Source of the DNA: JACDHQ01 sp036401195
Lineage (GTDB): Bacteria; Gemmatimonadota; Gemmatimonadetes; Gemmatimonadales; Gemmatimonadaceae
Direction of reading: 5' to 3'
DNA length: 64,000 nt
Assembly: GCA_036401195.1 (NCBI GenBank)
Contig: DASWVQ010000013.1
Coordinates: 1 to 64,000, forward strand
In this document: in pieces, positions 1 to 8,274 of the stretch
Numbering within the stretch: position 1 is the first letter of the stretch
How the letters are laid out: every line of letters begins with the position of its first letter
The notes under the pieces: generated by a model
What the model was told of the DNA's origin: nothing
Database searches by the model: none
What the model saw: only the letters and a program-made list of their open reading frames with translations
Position numbers and translations under genes: made by a program

Positions 1-600
1 CCCTACAACGAGCTCCTGAAGCGAAATCGGCACTGGGTGGCGGAGCAGCTCGGCCACGACCCGCAGTACTTCGAGCGGCTCGCGTCGGTGCACGAGCCCG
101 AATTCCTCTGGATCGGGTGCTCCGACGCGCGAGTGCCGGCGAACGAGATCACCGGCACGCTGGCGGGGGAGATGTTCGTGCATCGCAACATCGCCAACCA
201 GGTGATCCCCTCCGATCCCAACCTCGGCGCCGTGCTCCAGTTCGCGGTGGATGTCCTCAAGGTGAAGGACATCATCGTGTGCGGACACGAGGAGTGCGGC
301 GGGATCCGGGCGGTGCTCGGCGGCGGAGCCCCGCCCCAGGTGGAGGCGTGGCTCACGGCGGCGCGCATGGTCGCGCGCCTCCACGCCGGCGAGCTGGCCG
401 CGATCCCCCCCGAAGACCGGGTGCGGCGGCTGGTGGAGCTGAACACCATGGAACAGGTGCAGCACCTCAGCGAGACGCCGGCGGTGAAGGGCGCCTGGGC
501 CCGCGGCCAGGAGCTGCGGCTCCATGGATGGGTGTTCGGGCTGCGCGACGGGCTGCTGCGCGACCTCGGCGTCACGCGGAGCGCGCCCGAGCCCGACTGA
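1..600 (+). CDS. beta-class carbonic anhydrase (5' end missing)
   Basis: Interconverts CO2 and bicarbonate in the cytoplasm. The frame is open from base 1, so the N-terminus lies outside the window; the first in-frame GTG (37) is internal because the residues before it already match the family start (NELLKRNRHW). The zinc site is complete: Cys40 with the Asp42/Arg44 dyad in the motif CSDAR, then His96 and Cys99 in CGHEECGG (numbered from base 1). The FVHRNIAN stretch is also family typical. 199 residues are visible, close to the full length of this class, so only a few residues are missing. Nothing odd in composition. Confidence 0.95.
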   Translation, partial: PYNELLKRNRHWVAEQLGHDPQYFERLASVHEPEFLWIGCSDARVPANEITGTLAGEMFVHRNIANQVIPSDPNLGAVLQFAVDVLKVKDIIVCGHEECGGIRAVLGGGAPPQVEAWLTAARMVARLHAGELAAIPPEDRVRRLVELNTMEQVQHLSETPAVKGAWARGQELRLHGWVFGLRDGLLRDLGVTRSAPEPD

Positions 601-618
601 GGGCGAGCGGGAAGCGCG

Positions 619-651
619 CGGGGCCGGCTCCGCGCACCGGAGCCGGCCCCG
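619..651. terminator. bidirectional hairpin between convergent genes
   Basis: A perfect 14-bp stem (CGGGGCCGGCTCCG and its complement) with a 5-nt loop sits 18 bases after the carbonic anhydrase stop and about 20 bases from the stop of the convergent lipoprotein gene. There is no T-tract, so it is a hairpin barrier rather than a classical intrinsic terminator. Confidence 0.6.
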
Positions 652-672
652 CGAGCCGCTGGCACCCCAGCG

Positions 673-1275
673 TCAGAAGGTCTCGTTCACGCCGCGGCCG
701 CAGACCTGGCCGCTCACCCGCCCGGTGCCGTTGTCGTACACCAGCATGGTGAGCTGCATCTGGCAGCTCTGCGCCGATCCGGTTCCCCACTTGAAGCCCC
801 CGCCGATGCTGATCGTCGCGGGCGAGTTCAGGTTCCCGTTGAGGAAGGTGAAGGTGCCGGCCGCCGACACGTAGGGGTCACCGTTGATCACGAGGTTCCC
901 GATGCACCGCCAGTCGGAGATCGTCTCGGTCACCTGCAGCAGCAGCGCCCCCGACCCCTGGTCGCTGATGTTGCCGGACATGTTCCCCGACACCTGGATG
1001 GAGCCACCCGCCGTGCAGTTCGTGCGCTGCTGCACGCTCACGTTCACCAGGGTGGGGGCGACGGGGGACGAGAGGGGAGGCGCGAAGCGGCGCTGTCCGG
1101 AGCCCACGTTGAACGACGTGTTGTCCAGGCCGTTGCCCAGCGCACGGGCCACCTGGCCGGCGAAGGCCTCGGCCTGCGACTGCGACAGCCCACTCGATCC
1201 CGGGCTGGTCGAATCACTGGACGCGCTGCACGCCGCCAGCGCCGTCGCCAGCGACATCACCACGATCTTCCGCAT
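673..1275 (-). CDS. hypothetical lipoprotein
   Basis: A 200-residue protein with a lipoprotein signal: MRKIVVMSL start, hydrophobic core and lipobox LAAC with Cys16 as the lipid-modified residue, followed by a Ser/Thr/Gly-rich linker (residues 17-30). The mature part is rich in Ser, Gly, Asn and Thr, contains several Cys (NCTAGG, DWRC, SCQMQL, VCGRG) and alternates hydrophobic and polar residues, suggesting a beta-rich periplasmic fold. I do not recognise a family. The ATG start at 1275 fits the signal peptide exactly. It lies downstream of the candidate RNA on the same strand but is separated from it by a terminator. Confidence 0.8.
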   Translation of the reverse strand: MRKIVVMSLATALAACSASSDSTSPGSSGLSQSQAEAFAGQVARALGNGLDNTSFNVGSGQRRFAPPLSSPVAPTLVNVSVQQRTNCTAGGSIQVSGNMSGNISDQGSGALLLQVTETISDWRCIGNLVINGDPYVSAAGTFTFLNGNLNSPATISIGGGFKWGTGSAQSCQMQLTMLVYDNGTGRVSGQVCGRGVNETF

Positions 1276-1355
1276 CGCCGCCTCCGTGAAGTGCGTGCTT
1301 CAACGGTGGGGGAACGGATGGGTGCGGCAAGAAGGGTTTGCCCTGCGCGCAGTCG

Positions 1356-1400
1356 CGCAAACAGAAGAACCCCCGCGCAACTCACGTCGCGCGGGGGTTC
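1356..1400 (-). terminator. intrinsic terminator of the candidate RNA
   Basis: A 12-bp perfect stem (GAACCCCCGCGC, 1367-1378, against 1389-1400) with a 10-nt loop. Read on the minus strand it is followed by TTCTGTTT, a fair U-rich tail; on the plus strand no T-tract follows. It therefore ends a minus-strand transcript arriving from about 1660, before the lipoprotein gene. Confidence 0.7.
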
Positions 1401-1660
1401 TCCGCTGGTAACCGCCGTCATTCGCGTTTCGGGCATCCCGGCGCGAGCGACCCGAAGGTCGTCGCACTCGAGTCCTGGCGGCGGTCTTACCCTTGCCGGA
1501 CGGGTCCGGTTCAGGTGCCCGGCTTTTCACCGGGCCGCAGTTGTGGCCAGCGACCTCACAACCTGTCCATCAGGGCCGAAATCCTGATGGGCTGCCCTCC
1601 GACGGCGTCCCGCGAGAGAGCGTCCGTTCGCAAACAACCCGTCTCGCGAACGCGGGAGCA
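1401..1660 (-). ncRNA. candidate structured non-coding RNA or leader, class unknown
   Basis: No protein is encoded here. On the minus strand five perfect hairpins follow one another: 1567-1590 (8 bp, CCATCAGG), 1540-1562 (6 bp, GTTGTG), 1517-1535 (6 bp, loop TGAAAAG), 1496-1509 (5 bp) and 1448-1461 (5 bp, TTCG tetraloop). They are enclosed by a 7-bp helix pairing 1601-1607 with 1413-1419, and a terminator follows. This multi-stem closed domain of about 195 nt looks like a small RNA or riboswitch. I could not match it to RNase P, tmRNA, SRP RNA or a known riboswitch; a short stretch (1486-1516) resembles the 3' half of the TPP aptamer but the 5' half is absent. No direct proof of transcription. 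Confidence 0.5.
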
Positions 1661-1688
1661 TAGTGCGACTGCGCGAACGATCGCGCAA
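1657..1688 (-). promoter_or_regulatory. possible promoter for the candidate RNA
   Basis: On the minus strand TTGCGC (1688-1683) precedes CACTAT (1665-1660) with 17 bases between, and TATGCT (1662-1657) overlaps it. The region is more A/T-rich than its surroundings. Matches to sigma-70 consensus are only partial. Confidence 0.3.
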
Positions 1689-1776
1689 TCCAGAAACTTT
1701 TCCGAAATCGTGCAGCCGAGCAACGGCCGGTTCTGCACACTCGTGCACATCTCCACGCGTTCTCCACGTCCGGCGG

Positions 1777-2535
1777 TCAGGCCGGATCCTCCCCGGTGCG
1801 GGAGAAGTAGTCGAGCACGGCGTGTCGCGCCCCCGCTCGGGTATACAGGTCGGGCTTCCCGCTGCGGATCGCCTCGACGATGACCGCGGCGACTTCCTCC
1901 GCGCCCTGCGACCCGGGAAGCGCCCTCGAATCGGGCCCGCCGTGCAGGGCGTTGAGCCCGAAGTCCGTGCGCACGACGCCAGGGGATACGAGCGTGACCT
2001 CGATCCCCGGGTCGGATGCGTGCAGCTCATCACGGAAGCTCGCCGTGAGCGCGTTCAGGAAGTGCTTGGCCCCGTTGTAGGCCGAGCGGATCGTGGCCAG
2101 CGGCATGCGCCCGAGCATCGACGACACGTTCACGACCTGCCCGCGCCCCCGCTCGCGAAAATGGGGGAGGATCTCCTGCATCCCGTAGAGCGCCGACTTC
2201 ACGTTCACCCGGATCATGTCGTCCACGTCGTCGTCGCGCAGTGCCGAGGGCATCCGGCTGATCCCCCGACCCACGTTGTTGACCCAGACGTCCACGTGAC
2301 CGAAGGCGGCGATCGCCTCGCGCACCACGCGCTGGACCTCCTCCCGCCGCGTCACGTCGGCGGGGATCGCGATGGCGCCTTCGCCGCACCCGGCGGCGAC
2401 TCGAGCCAGTTCGTCCGGCCGGCGCGCCACGAGCGCGAGCCGCGCCCCCGCTGCGGCGAGCTGCCGCGCGAGCTCGGCCCCGATCCCGCCACTCGCCCCC
2501 GTGATCACCACCACGAGCCCACTGATCTCCTTCAT
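1777..2535 (-). CDS. short-chain dehydrogenase/reductase
   Basis: A classical SDR of 252 residues, NAD(P)-dependent, substrate unknown. The Rossmann motif TGASGGIG is at 12-19, NNVG (the NNAG position) at 86-89, catalytic Ser139 and the YxxxK pair Tyr153/Lys157, followed by the usual SPGVVRT after the active site. I place the start at ATG 2535 rather than the in-frame GTG-type codon 13 residues upstream, because GGGGGAAAG lies directly before it and the family begins just ahead of the glycine motif. It is divergent from the DUF2911 gene, with about 95 bases between the two starts for both promoters. Confidence 0.9.
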   Translation of the reverse strand: MKEISGLVVVITGASGGIGAELARQLAAAGARLALVARRPDELARVAAGCGEGAIAIPADVTRREEVQRVVREAIAAFGHVDVWVNNVGRGISRMPSALRDDDVDDMIRVNVKSALYGMQEILPHFRERGRGQVVNVSSMLGRMPLATIRSAYNGAKHFLNALTASFRDELHASDPGIEVTLVSPGVVRTDFGLNALHGGPDSRALPGSQGAEEVAAVIVEAIRSGKPDLYTRAGARHAVLDYFSRTGEDPA

Positions 2536-2631
2536 CTTTCCCCCGGCAATGGGCACACCCGAATTGGGGTTCACCTTGCTGTGAGCGATCGGGGGCGCTT
2601 TCGTCCGCGACTGAACCCACCGGATCGCCTC

Positions 2632-3774
2632 ATGTTCCTTCCGCTGATCGCCATCCCGCTAATGCTGCAGGCGCAGCGTCCCGACAGCGCCGTGCTGCTC
2701 ACCCGGCTCGGCACCGACACCCTCGCCGTGGAGCGCGTGGTCCGGACCGCATCCCGGGTGGATGCAGATGTCGTGCTCCGATCGCCCGCCACGACGCGCA
2801 CGAGGTACCAGCTCACGCTCGCGCCGGACGGGGGAATGCAGGAGCTCCGCGCCGAGACCATCACGCCGGGGGGTGACGCTGCCGCCGTCCGCCGCGAGCA
2901 TTACCGGCGCGATGGCGACACCGTCCGGGTACGGATCACGACGGGCGATCGCGTGCAGGAACGCGCGGTGCCGGCCGCCGGGCCCGTGCTTCCCTTCATC
3001 GACATGGTGCACTGGCCGCTCGACCTCGCCTTCCAGCGGCTCACGGCGGGCGGCGGATCCGGCGGTGACCAGCTGCTGCTCACCGGCACGCGTATCACCC
3101 CCTTTCCCATGCGCCGCACGGGCCCCGACTCGGGGACCCTGACGCATCCGTCGCGCGGGACGATGCGCGCCCGGATTTCCGCGGCGGGTGTCCTCCTGGG
3201 GCTCGACGCGGGGGCGACCACCCGGAAGCTCACCGTGGAGCGGCGGCCGTGGATGGAGGTCGACGCCTTGGCCGAGCGCTGGGCGGCGGCGGACCGCGCG
3301 GGGCGCGGGGTCGGCGCCCTGTCCGGCCGCGGGCGCGCCACGGGGGCGATCGCGGGGGCCTCGCTGCTCGTGGACTACGGAACGCCGGTGCGGCGCGGCC
3401 GCGAGATCTGGGGGGCGCTCGTGCCCTACGGGCAGGTCTGGCGAACGGGCGCCAACGAGGCGACGCACTTCACGACCGATCGCGCCCTCGTCCTCGGCCG
3501 TGGGGCCGATACGCTGCGCGTGCCGGCGGGAACCTGGACGCTCTTCTCGATCCCGGAGGCCGATGGCGGGGTGCTGATCGTCAACCGGCAGACGGGCCAG
3601 ACGGGGACGGCCTACGACGCCGCCCGCGACCTCGGGCGGGTCCGCATGTCGGTGCGCGCCCTCGCCGAGCCCGTGGAAACGTTCACCATCGCGGTCGTTC
3701 CCGGCGGCGCGCTGGAGCTATGGTGGGATCGGCGCGCATTCGTCATCCCGGTGGCGGTGCCGCCCGCCCCCTGA
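2632..3774 (+). CDS. secreted DUF2911 domain protein
   Basis: A 380-residue protein with a short hydrophobic N-terminus (MFLPLIAIPLMLQAQ) that looks like a signal peptide. The C-terminal third (about 235-375) is a DUF2911 domain: VDYGTPVRRGREIWG, GQVWRTGANEAT and PAGTWTLFSIP are hallmark stretches. The N-terminal part is beta-rich and not recognised. DUF2911 proteins are usually exported in Bacteroidetes and Gemmatimonadetes and have no settled function. The frame is open for almost 1 kb upstream, but that part runs antisense to the SDR gene and is not coding; ATG 2632 is the first start consistent with export. Confidence 0.85.
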   Translation: MFLPLIAIPLMLQAQRPDSAVLLTRLGTDTLAVERVVRTASRVDADVVLRSPATTRTRYQLTLAPDGGMQELRAETITPGGDAAAVRREHYRRDGDTVRVRITTGDRVQERAVPAAGPVLPFIDMVHWPLDLAFQRLTAGGGSGGDQLLLTGTRITPFPMRRTGPDSGTLTHPSRGTMRARISAAGVLLGLDAGATTRKLTVERRPWMEVDALAERWAAADRAGRGVGALSGRGRATGAIAGASLLVDYGTPVRRGREIWGALVPYGQVWRTGANEATHFTTDRALVLGRGADTLRVPAGTWTLFSIPEADGGVLIVNRQTGQTGTAYDAARDLGRVRMSVRALAEPVETFTIAVVPGGALELWWDRRAFVIPVAVPPAP

Positions 3775-3868
3775 CAGGAATGGCGGCGGGCCGTCAGGAG
3801 AACGGCGATTGCCGCAGTCGCTGGCGCGCGCATGCGTTCTGGTATCCGGATCGAACGCAGGAGGACTC

Positions 3869-4444
3869 ATGGCTCGCCGCATTCTCATCGTCTACGGAAC
3901 GACCTATGGCCAGACGGCCAGGATCGCGCATTACATCCAGGACGTCCTCACCTCGGAAGGGTGCGAGGTGGTCCTCGAGCCCGCGGACCGGTGGCGCGCC
4001 GACTGGAACGTGCACGGCTACGACGCGATCGTCGTGGGGGCGTCGCTGGTCGTGGGGCACCACCAGCCCTCGGTGGCGAAGTTCGCCGCGGAGAACCGCA
4101 CGGCGCTGAACCGGATCCCCACGGCGTTCTTCTCCGTGAGCGCGTCCGCGGCCGGGACCGACCCGCGCGCGATCGCGGAGGTCGACCGGCTGATCAACGG
4201 CTTCCTCGCCGAGGCGCAGTGGCACCCGCGGACCGTGGAGAAGATCGGCGGCGCGATCGCCTACACGCGCTACTCCTTCCCGGTGCGGCTGGCGATGAAG
4301 TTCATCGCCTGGCGGAACGGCGGGCCCACCGACACGAGCCGCGACCATGAGCTGACGGACTGGGCGCAGGTGCGGCAGTTCGCCATGCGGGTGCTTGGCC
4401 TGGTCAACGCCACGCCGGCGCGGGAGCCGGTGCCCCCCGGCTGA
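3869..4444 (+). CDS. HemG-like flavodoxin (protoporphyrinogen IX dehydrogenase family)
   Basis: A 191-residue flavodoxin-fold protein. FMN-binding loop YGTTYGQT at 9-16, then VVGASLVVGHH and the C-terminal TDTSRDHELTDWAQV, which corresponds to the TDTS...YTDW signature of HemG, the menaquinone-dependent protoporphyrinogen oxidase of heme synthesis. FFSVSASAAG in the middle is also HemG-like. ATG 3869 is preceded by GGAGG with a 4-base spacer, which decides the start over an upstream in-frame ATG. No other heme genes are nearby, so a role as a general flavodoxin/quinone reductase cannot be excluded. Confidence 0.85.
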   Translation: MARRILIVYGTTYGQTARIAHYIQDVLTSEGCEVVLEPADRWRADWNVHGYDAIVVGASLVVGHHQPSVAKFAAENRTALNRIPTAFFSVSASAAGTDPRAIAEVDRLINGFLAEAQWHPRTVEKIGGAIAYTRYSFPVRLAMKFIAWRNGGPTDTSRDHELTDWAQVRQFAMRVLGLVNATPAREPVPPG

Positions 4445-4445
4445 C

Positions 4446-5765
4446 CTAGCCGCGGCCGCGCGACCCGCCGAAGGGGTTCCGCAGCTTGTCGGGCGAGTCT
4501 TCGGTCACGTGGTTCGCGAGGGCGGCCGGCTTGACCGCGTCCCGCCCGAAGCGATGGCGCACGGCGTCCACCGCCTCCATGAGCCGGCGGTCGCGCTCCG
4601 ATTCGCGCGGCGCCGCCGGCGCGGACTCGAACAGCCCCAGCTGCGTCGCGGGCCGCCCCGAGGGCTCCCCGTCGCGCACGAAGCGCGAGAGCGTGACGCC
4701 CACCAGCCGCGCCGGCATGGGGCGCGCGCGGCGCAGCCGCTGGAGGAGCTCGCGGGCCACGCCGAAGATCGCGCCGTCGGCGCTGAGCGGCTCGTCGAGG
4801 GTGCGCTGGGCCTGCCGGGTGGTGAAGTCGCGGTCGCGGAGGGTGACGCGCACGTTGCGCGCGCGGAGCCCCTCGTCGCGCATCTCCCCGGCCACGCGGC
4901 CCACCAGGCGCAGGAGCTCCGTCTCGATGGCGACGCCGGTGTCGAGGTCCGTCTCGAAGGTCTCCGCCCGGCCCATGCTGCGCGACGGCTCCCCGTCTTC
5001 CACGCCGCGCGCGCTCTCCCCCCGAGCCCAGGCGGCGAGCGATCGCCCCTCGCGCTCCCCGAACGACGCCACGAGTGCCGCCTCCGACCACCCGAGCACG
5101 TCGCGCACCGTCACCAGCCCCGCGGCGGCGAAGCGCGCCTGGGACTTGGGCCCCACCCCGGGAATCTCGGCGAGGAGCCGCTCCGCCATGAACGCGGCTT
5201 CCTCGCCGGGCGCCACCACCAGCACCCCCGTGTCGCAGCCGCGCGCCGGCTTGGCCAGCTCGGAGGCCATCTTGGCGACCATCGCGTTCGTGGCGCCGCC
5301 GAAGGACACGGTGAGGCCGGTCTCCTCGACGAGCGCCGCGCGGAGCTCCTGGAGGAGCGCCGCGAAGGAGCGGTCGCGATAGACGCTGTCCTCGGTGCCG
5401 CTGAAGTCGAGCAGCCCCTCGTCCACGGAGGTCATCTCCACGCGCGGGGCCCAGCGGGCGAAGACCGCCTCGATGGCCGCGCTTTTTTCGCGGACCATGG
5501 CACCGGGCACCGGGACCACCACGGCCTGCGGGCAGAGGCGCCGTGCCCGCGCCATCGGCATCCCCGCGCGCACCCCATACGCGCGCACCTCGTAGCTCGC
5601 GCTCGTCACCACCCCGCGGCCACCACCCCCGCCCACGATCAGGAGCGGTTCGCGTCCCACCCCTTCAGGGTCGGCGAGGCGCGCGCAGGTGACGAACATC
5701 GTGTTCACGTCCCCGCAGGCGATGCGGGGCGGGCGCCGGGTCGACGGCGCGGGGGACGGCGACAT
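4446..5765 (-). CDS. dinB: Y-family DNA polymerase (DNA polymerase IV)
   Basis: Error-prone translesion polymerase, 439 residues. Palm motifs: Asp19 in GDVNTMF (usual DMDAFF), YEVRAYGVRAGMP fingers motif, and the catalytic pair Asp115-Glu116 in SVDEGLLDF. The helix-hairpin-helix IPGVGPKSQARF follows, then the little-finger domain. QLGLF at 375-379 is a good beta-clamp binding motif. A conserved-looking tail (residues 395-439) is extra. The gene is convergent with the HemG-like gene (one base between stop codons) and lies 9 bases after the hybrid kinase gene, so the two may be co-transcribed. Confidence 0.92.
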   Translation of the reverse strand: MSPSPAPSTRRPPRIACGDVNTMFVTCARLADPEGVGREPLLIVGGGGGRGVVTSASYEVRAYGVRAGMPMARARRLCPQAVVVPVPGAMVREKSAAIEAVFARWAPRVEMTSVDEGLLDFSGTEDSVYRDRSFAALLQELRAALVEETGLTVSFGGATNAMVAKMASELAKPARGCDTGVLVVAPGEEAAFMAERLLAEIPGVGPKSQARFAAAGLVTVRDVLGWSEAALVASFGEREGRSLAAWARGESARGVEDGEPSRSMGRAETFETDLDTGVAIETELLRLVGRVAGEMRDEGLRARNVRVTLRDRDFTTRQAQRTLDEPLSADGAIFGVARELLQRLRRARPMPARLVGVTLSRFVRDGEPSGRPATQLGLFESAPAAPRESERDRRLMEAVDAVRHRFGRDAVKPAALANHVTEDSPDKLRNPFGGSRGRG

Positions 5766-5774
5766 CCCCGAAGT

Positions 5775-8174
5775 CTACTCCCGGCCCGCCGGTGCCGCCG
5801 CGTCGAGGAGCCCCTGGAGGGTCGCCCCGAGTACCGCGGGGGTGACAGGCTTGGCCAGGAAGCGATCCCACGGGCTCGATGCCGACCACCCCTGGTCGCT
5901 GTATCCGGACACGAACACGATCGGGAGGTCGGGACGCCGCTCGCGGAGACGCGCCGCCAGGTCGAGCCCCCCGAGCTCCGGCATGCGGATGTCGGTCACC
6001 AGCGCGGCGAAGTCGCCGGCGTGCTCGTCCCATCGCTCGAGGGCGGCGAGGCCGTGCTCCGCCTCCACCACCTCGTATCCCATCCGCTCGAGGCCGCGCA
6101 CGAAGGCCCGGCGCACCGACGCCTCATCCTCGGCGAGGAGGATCGTGCCGGTGCCCCCGGTGAAGTTCTCGGGGTTCGGCGGCTCGCGCCGGACCGGCTC
6201 GCGGAAGCAGGGAAGGAGCATCGTGAAGGTGGCACCCGCGCCCGGTTCGGACTCCGCGCGCACGGCGCCCCCGGCCTGCGCCGCGACGCCGAAGACGGTG
6301 GCGAGACCGAGGCCGGTCCCCTTGCCGAGCGGCTTGGTGGTGAAAAAGGGCTCGAAGGCGTGCGAGAGCACCTCGGGCGACATCCCGATCCCGGTGTCGC
6401 GCACGCGCAGTTCCACGTAGGCGCCCGCGCGGAGCGAGGGCCAGGCGGCGGCGTCGCGGGTGTCCAGCACGCGATGCGCGGTGCTCACCGTGATGCGGCG
6501 GGTGCGGCCCGGTTCAGGAGGCGCAGCCTGGATCGCGTCCCGGGCGTTCACCGCGAGGTTCATCAGCACCTGCTCGATGTGGCTCACGTCGGCGCGGACC
6601 ACGCACGGGGCGGCCGCCAGCTCGGCGACGACGCCGATTTCCTCCCCGACCAGGCGGTGGAGGAGCGGCTCGGTGGCGCGGACCACCTCGTTGAGGTCCA
6701 CCGCCTGCGCCGACAGTGCCTGCTGCCTGCCGAAGGCGAGGAGCTGGCCGGTGAGGGCGCGGGCGCGATCCGCGGCGCGGGCCACCTCGGCCAGGTCGAG
6801 CGCCGCCTGGCTGTCGGCCGGGATGTCGCCCCGGGCGAAATCCAGGTTCATCTGGATGACCGTCAGCAGGTTGTTGAAGTCGTGCGCCACCCCACCGGCG
6901 AGCTGGCCGATCGCTTCCATCTTCTGTCGCTGGCGCAGCTGGGCCTCGAGGGCGCGCTGCTCGGTCACGTCGAGCACGGTGCCGGTGAGCGACAGGATGC
7001 CGTCGTCACCGAGGCTGGCGGTGGCGTGCAGGTCGACGACGACGCGGCGCCCCGAGGCGTGCACGCCGGTGAACACGAGCCGCGACGCCCCCTCGTCCCC
7101 GGCAATCCGGGCCGCGCGGCTCCGGCGCACGTCGTCGACCGACTCCTCGGCGATGATCGCATCCACGCTCTCCAGGGCCTGCAGCTCCTCGAGCGAGTAA
7201 CCGAAGATCTCGCAGAACCGCGGGTTCGCGTACGTGAAGCGTCCCCCCTCGGCCACGTAGATGCCGGTGAGGTTCTGCTCGACGACGTTGCGGAAGCGCC
7301 GCTCCGCGCGCTCGAGCGCCTTGAGCGCGTCCACGCGCTCGGTGACGTCGCGCGAGTTGACGACGACCACCGGTTGCCCGCCCAGGGGATCGGGGATCGT
7401 GGTGCCGACCGCCTCGTGCGTCCGCCACGACCCGTCGCGATGCCGCAGGTCGACGAGGATGCGGCTCGGCTCGCCCTTCGGCTGCGAGTGGGCGATGCCC
7501 AGTGCTTCGGCGGCCCGGGGCCGCTGCTCGGGACGCACCAGGTCGAGGACGTTCCGGCGCTCCAGGTCGCGCGGGGCGTAGCCAAGGAGCCGCTCCACCG
7601 CGGGCCCGATGAAGCGGATCTCCCCCTCCGGGGTGAGCATCGTCACGACGTCGGAGCCGTGCTCCACCACCGACTGGAGCCGGCGTTCGTTGCCGAGCGC
7701 GCGTCCCCGCGCGGCGCGCTGGGCGGTGATGTCCTCCACCAGCCCGACCAGGTGGAGGGGGGTGCCCTCCTCGTCGCGCACCACGGACACGTGGAGCCGG
7801 CCCCAGATGGTGGTCCCGTCGCGGCGCCGATAGCGCTTCTCCAGCTCGTAGGAGTCGCGGCGGCCCGAGACGACTTCCTCGAGGAGGGCCGCGTCGACCG
7901 TCAGGTCGTCGGGGTGGGTGACCTGCTCGTAGGAGGTGCCGTCCAGGGTGCCCGGCTCGAAGCCGAGGATGCGGCAGAGCGCCGGATTCGAGTCGGTGAT
8001 CACCCCCTCGGGGGAGACGATGGCGATGCCGATCCCCGCGGACTCGAACACGGCCCGCCAGCGCGCCTCGACGGCGCGCAGGGCGGTGCCTGGGTGCAGC
8101 TCGCTCGTACTCGGGTCCCGCATGTCCTTCATCACCTCACCGTCGCTCCCGACGGGAGACGAGCAGGCAGGCAC
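5775..8174 (-). CDS. multi-PAS hybrid sensor histidine kinase
   Basis: A soluble 799-residue signalling kinase with no membrane segment. Order: three PAS/PAC modules (about 32-155, 160-280, 285-405; each with features such as NPALCRILGFEPG, RRRDGT and TDSNPA), an HisKA dimerisation domain with phospho-acceptor His431 in AHDFNNLL, an HATPase domain (NLAVNARDA, DTGIGMS, GKGTGLGLATV) and a C-terminal receiver domain with phospho-acceptor Asp728 in VTDIRMPE. The HDFNN variant is typical of kinases that end with a receiver. Sensory input is cytoplasmic, probably redox or small ligands through PAS. The receiver-like protein upstream on the same strand could be a partner, but a terminator separates the two. 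Confidence 0.93.
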   Translation of the reverse strand: MPACSSPVGSDGEVMKDMRDPSTSELHPGTALRAVEARWRAVFESAGIGIAIVSPEGVITDSNPALCRILGFEPGTLDGTSYEQVTHPDDLTVDAALLEEVVSGRRDSYELEKRYRRRDGTTIWGRLHVSVVRDEEGTPLHLVGLVEDITAQRAARGRALGNERRLQSVVEHGSDVVTMLTPEGEIRFIGPAVERLLGYAPRDLERRNVLDLVRPEQRPRAAEALGIAHSQPKGEPSRILVDLRHRDGSWRTHEAVGTTIPDPLGGQPVVVVNSRDVTERVDALKALERAERRFRNVVEQNLTGIYVAEGGRFTYANPRFCEIFGYSLEELQALESVDAIIAEESVDDVRRSRAARIAGDEGASRLVFTGVHASGRRVVVDLHATASLGDDGILSLTGTVLDVTEQRALEAQLRQRQKMEAIGQLAGGVAHDFNNLLTVIQMNLDFARGDIPADSQAALDLAEVARAADRARALTGQLLAFGRQQALSAQAVDLNEVVRATEPLLHRLVGEEIGVVAELAAAPCVVRADVSHIEQVLMNLAVNARDAIQAAPPEPGRTRRITVSTAHRVLDTRDAAAWPSLRAGAYVELRVRDTGIGMSPEVLSHAFEPFFTTKPLGKGTGLGLATVFGVAAQAGGAVRAESEPGAGATFTMLLPCFREPVRREPPNPENFTGGTGTILLAEDEASVRRAFVRGLERMGYEVVEAEHGLAALERWDEHAGDFAALVTDIRMPELGGLDLAARLRERRPDLPIVFVSGYSDQGWSASSPWDRFLAKPVTPAVLGATLQGLLDAAAPAGRE

Positions 8175-8223
8175 CGTCGCAAGCCGCCCTCGTCCCCGGC
8201 GCCCCCGGCGGCGTCGCCGGGGT

Positions 8224-8250
8224 AAAAAAAGGCGCCGGATACCCGGCGCC
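8224..8250 (-). terminator. intrinsic terminator
   Basis: On the minus strand an 8-bp GGCGCCGG/CCGGCGCC stem (8231-8250) is followed by seven T residues (8230-8224). It lies 25 bases after the stop of the receiver-like gene, separating it from the hybrid kinase gene downstream. Confidence 0.9.
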
Positions 8251-8274
8251 GTACTCGGTAGGATGAAATCTAGT

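Noticed and set aside
1486..1516. TPP riboswitch
   Set aside because: Only the 3' half (ACCTGA, CCGGC, AAGGG) is similar; the CUGAGA half and the closing P1 helix are missing and no thiamine gene follows.
1401..1660. Cobalamin riboswitch, RNase P RNA or SRP RNA
   Set aside because: The B12 box, the GAAAGTCC core of RNase P and the GGAAGGAAGCAGC loop of SRP RNA are all absent.
1663..2631. N-terminal extension of the DUF2911 protein
   Set aside because: The open frame upstream of 2632 runs antisense to the SDR gene and has no export signal; the signal peptide starts at 2632.
4395..8225. A 1276-residue open frame on the plus strand opposite the polymerase and hybrid kinase genes
   Set aside because: It is the antisense of two well-supported genes; its product is Arg/His/Gly-rich without domains, as expected in 70 % GC DNA.
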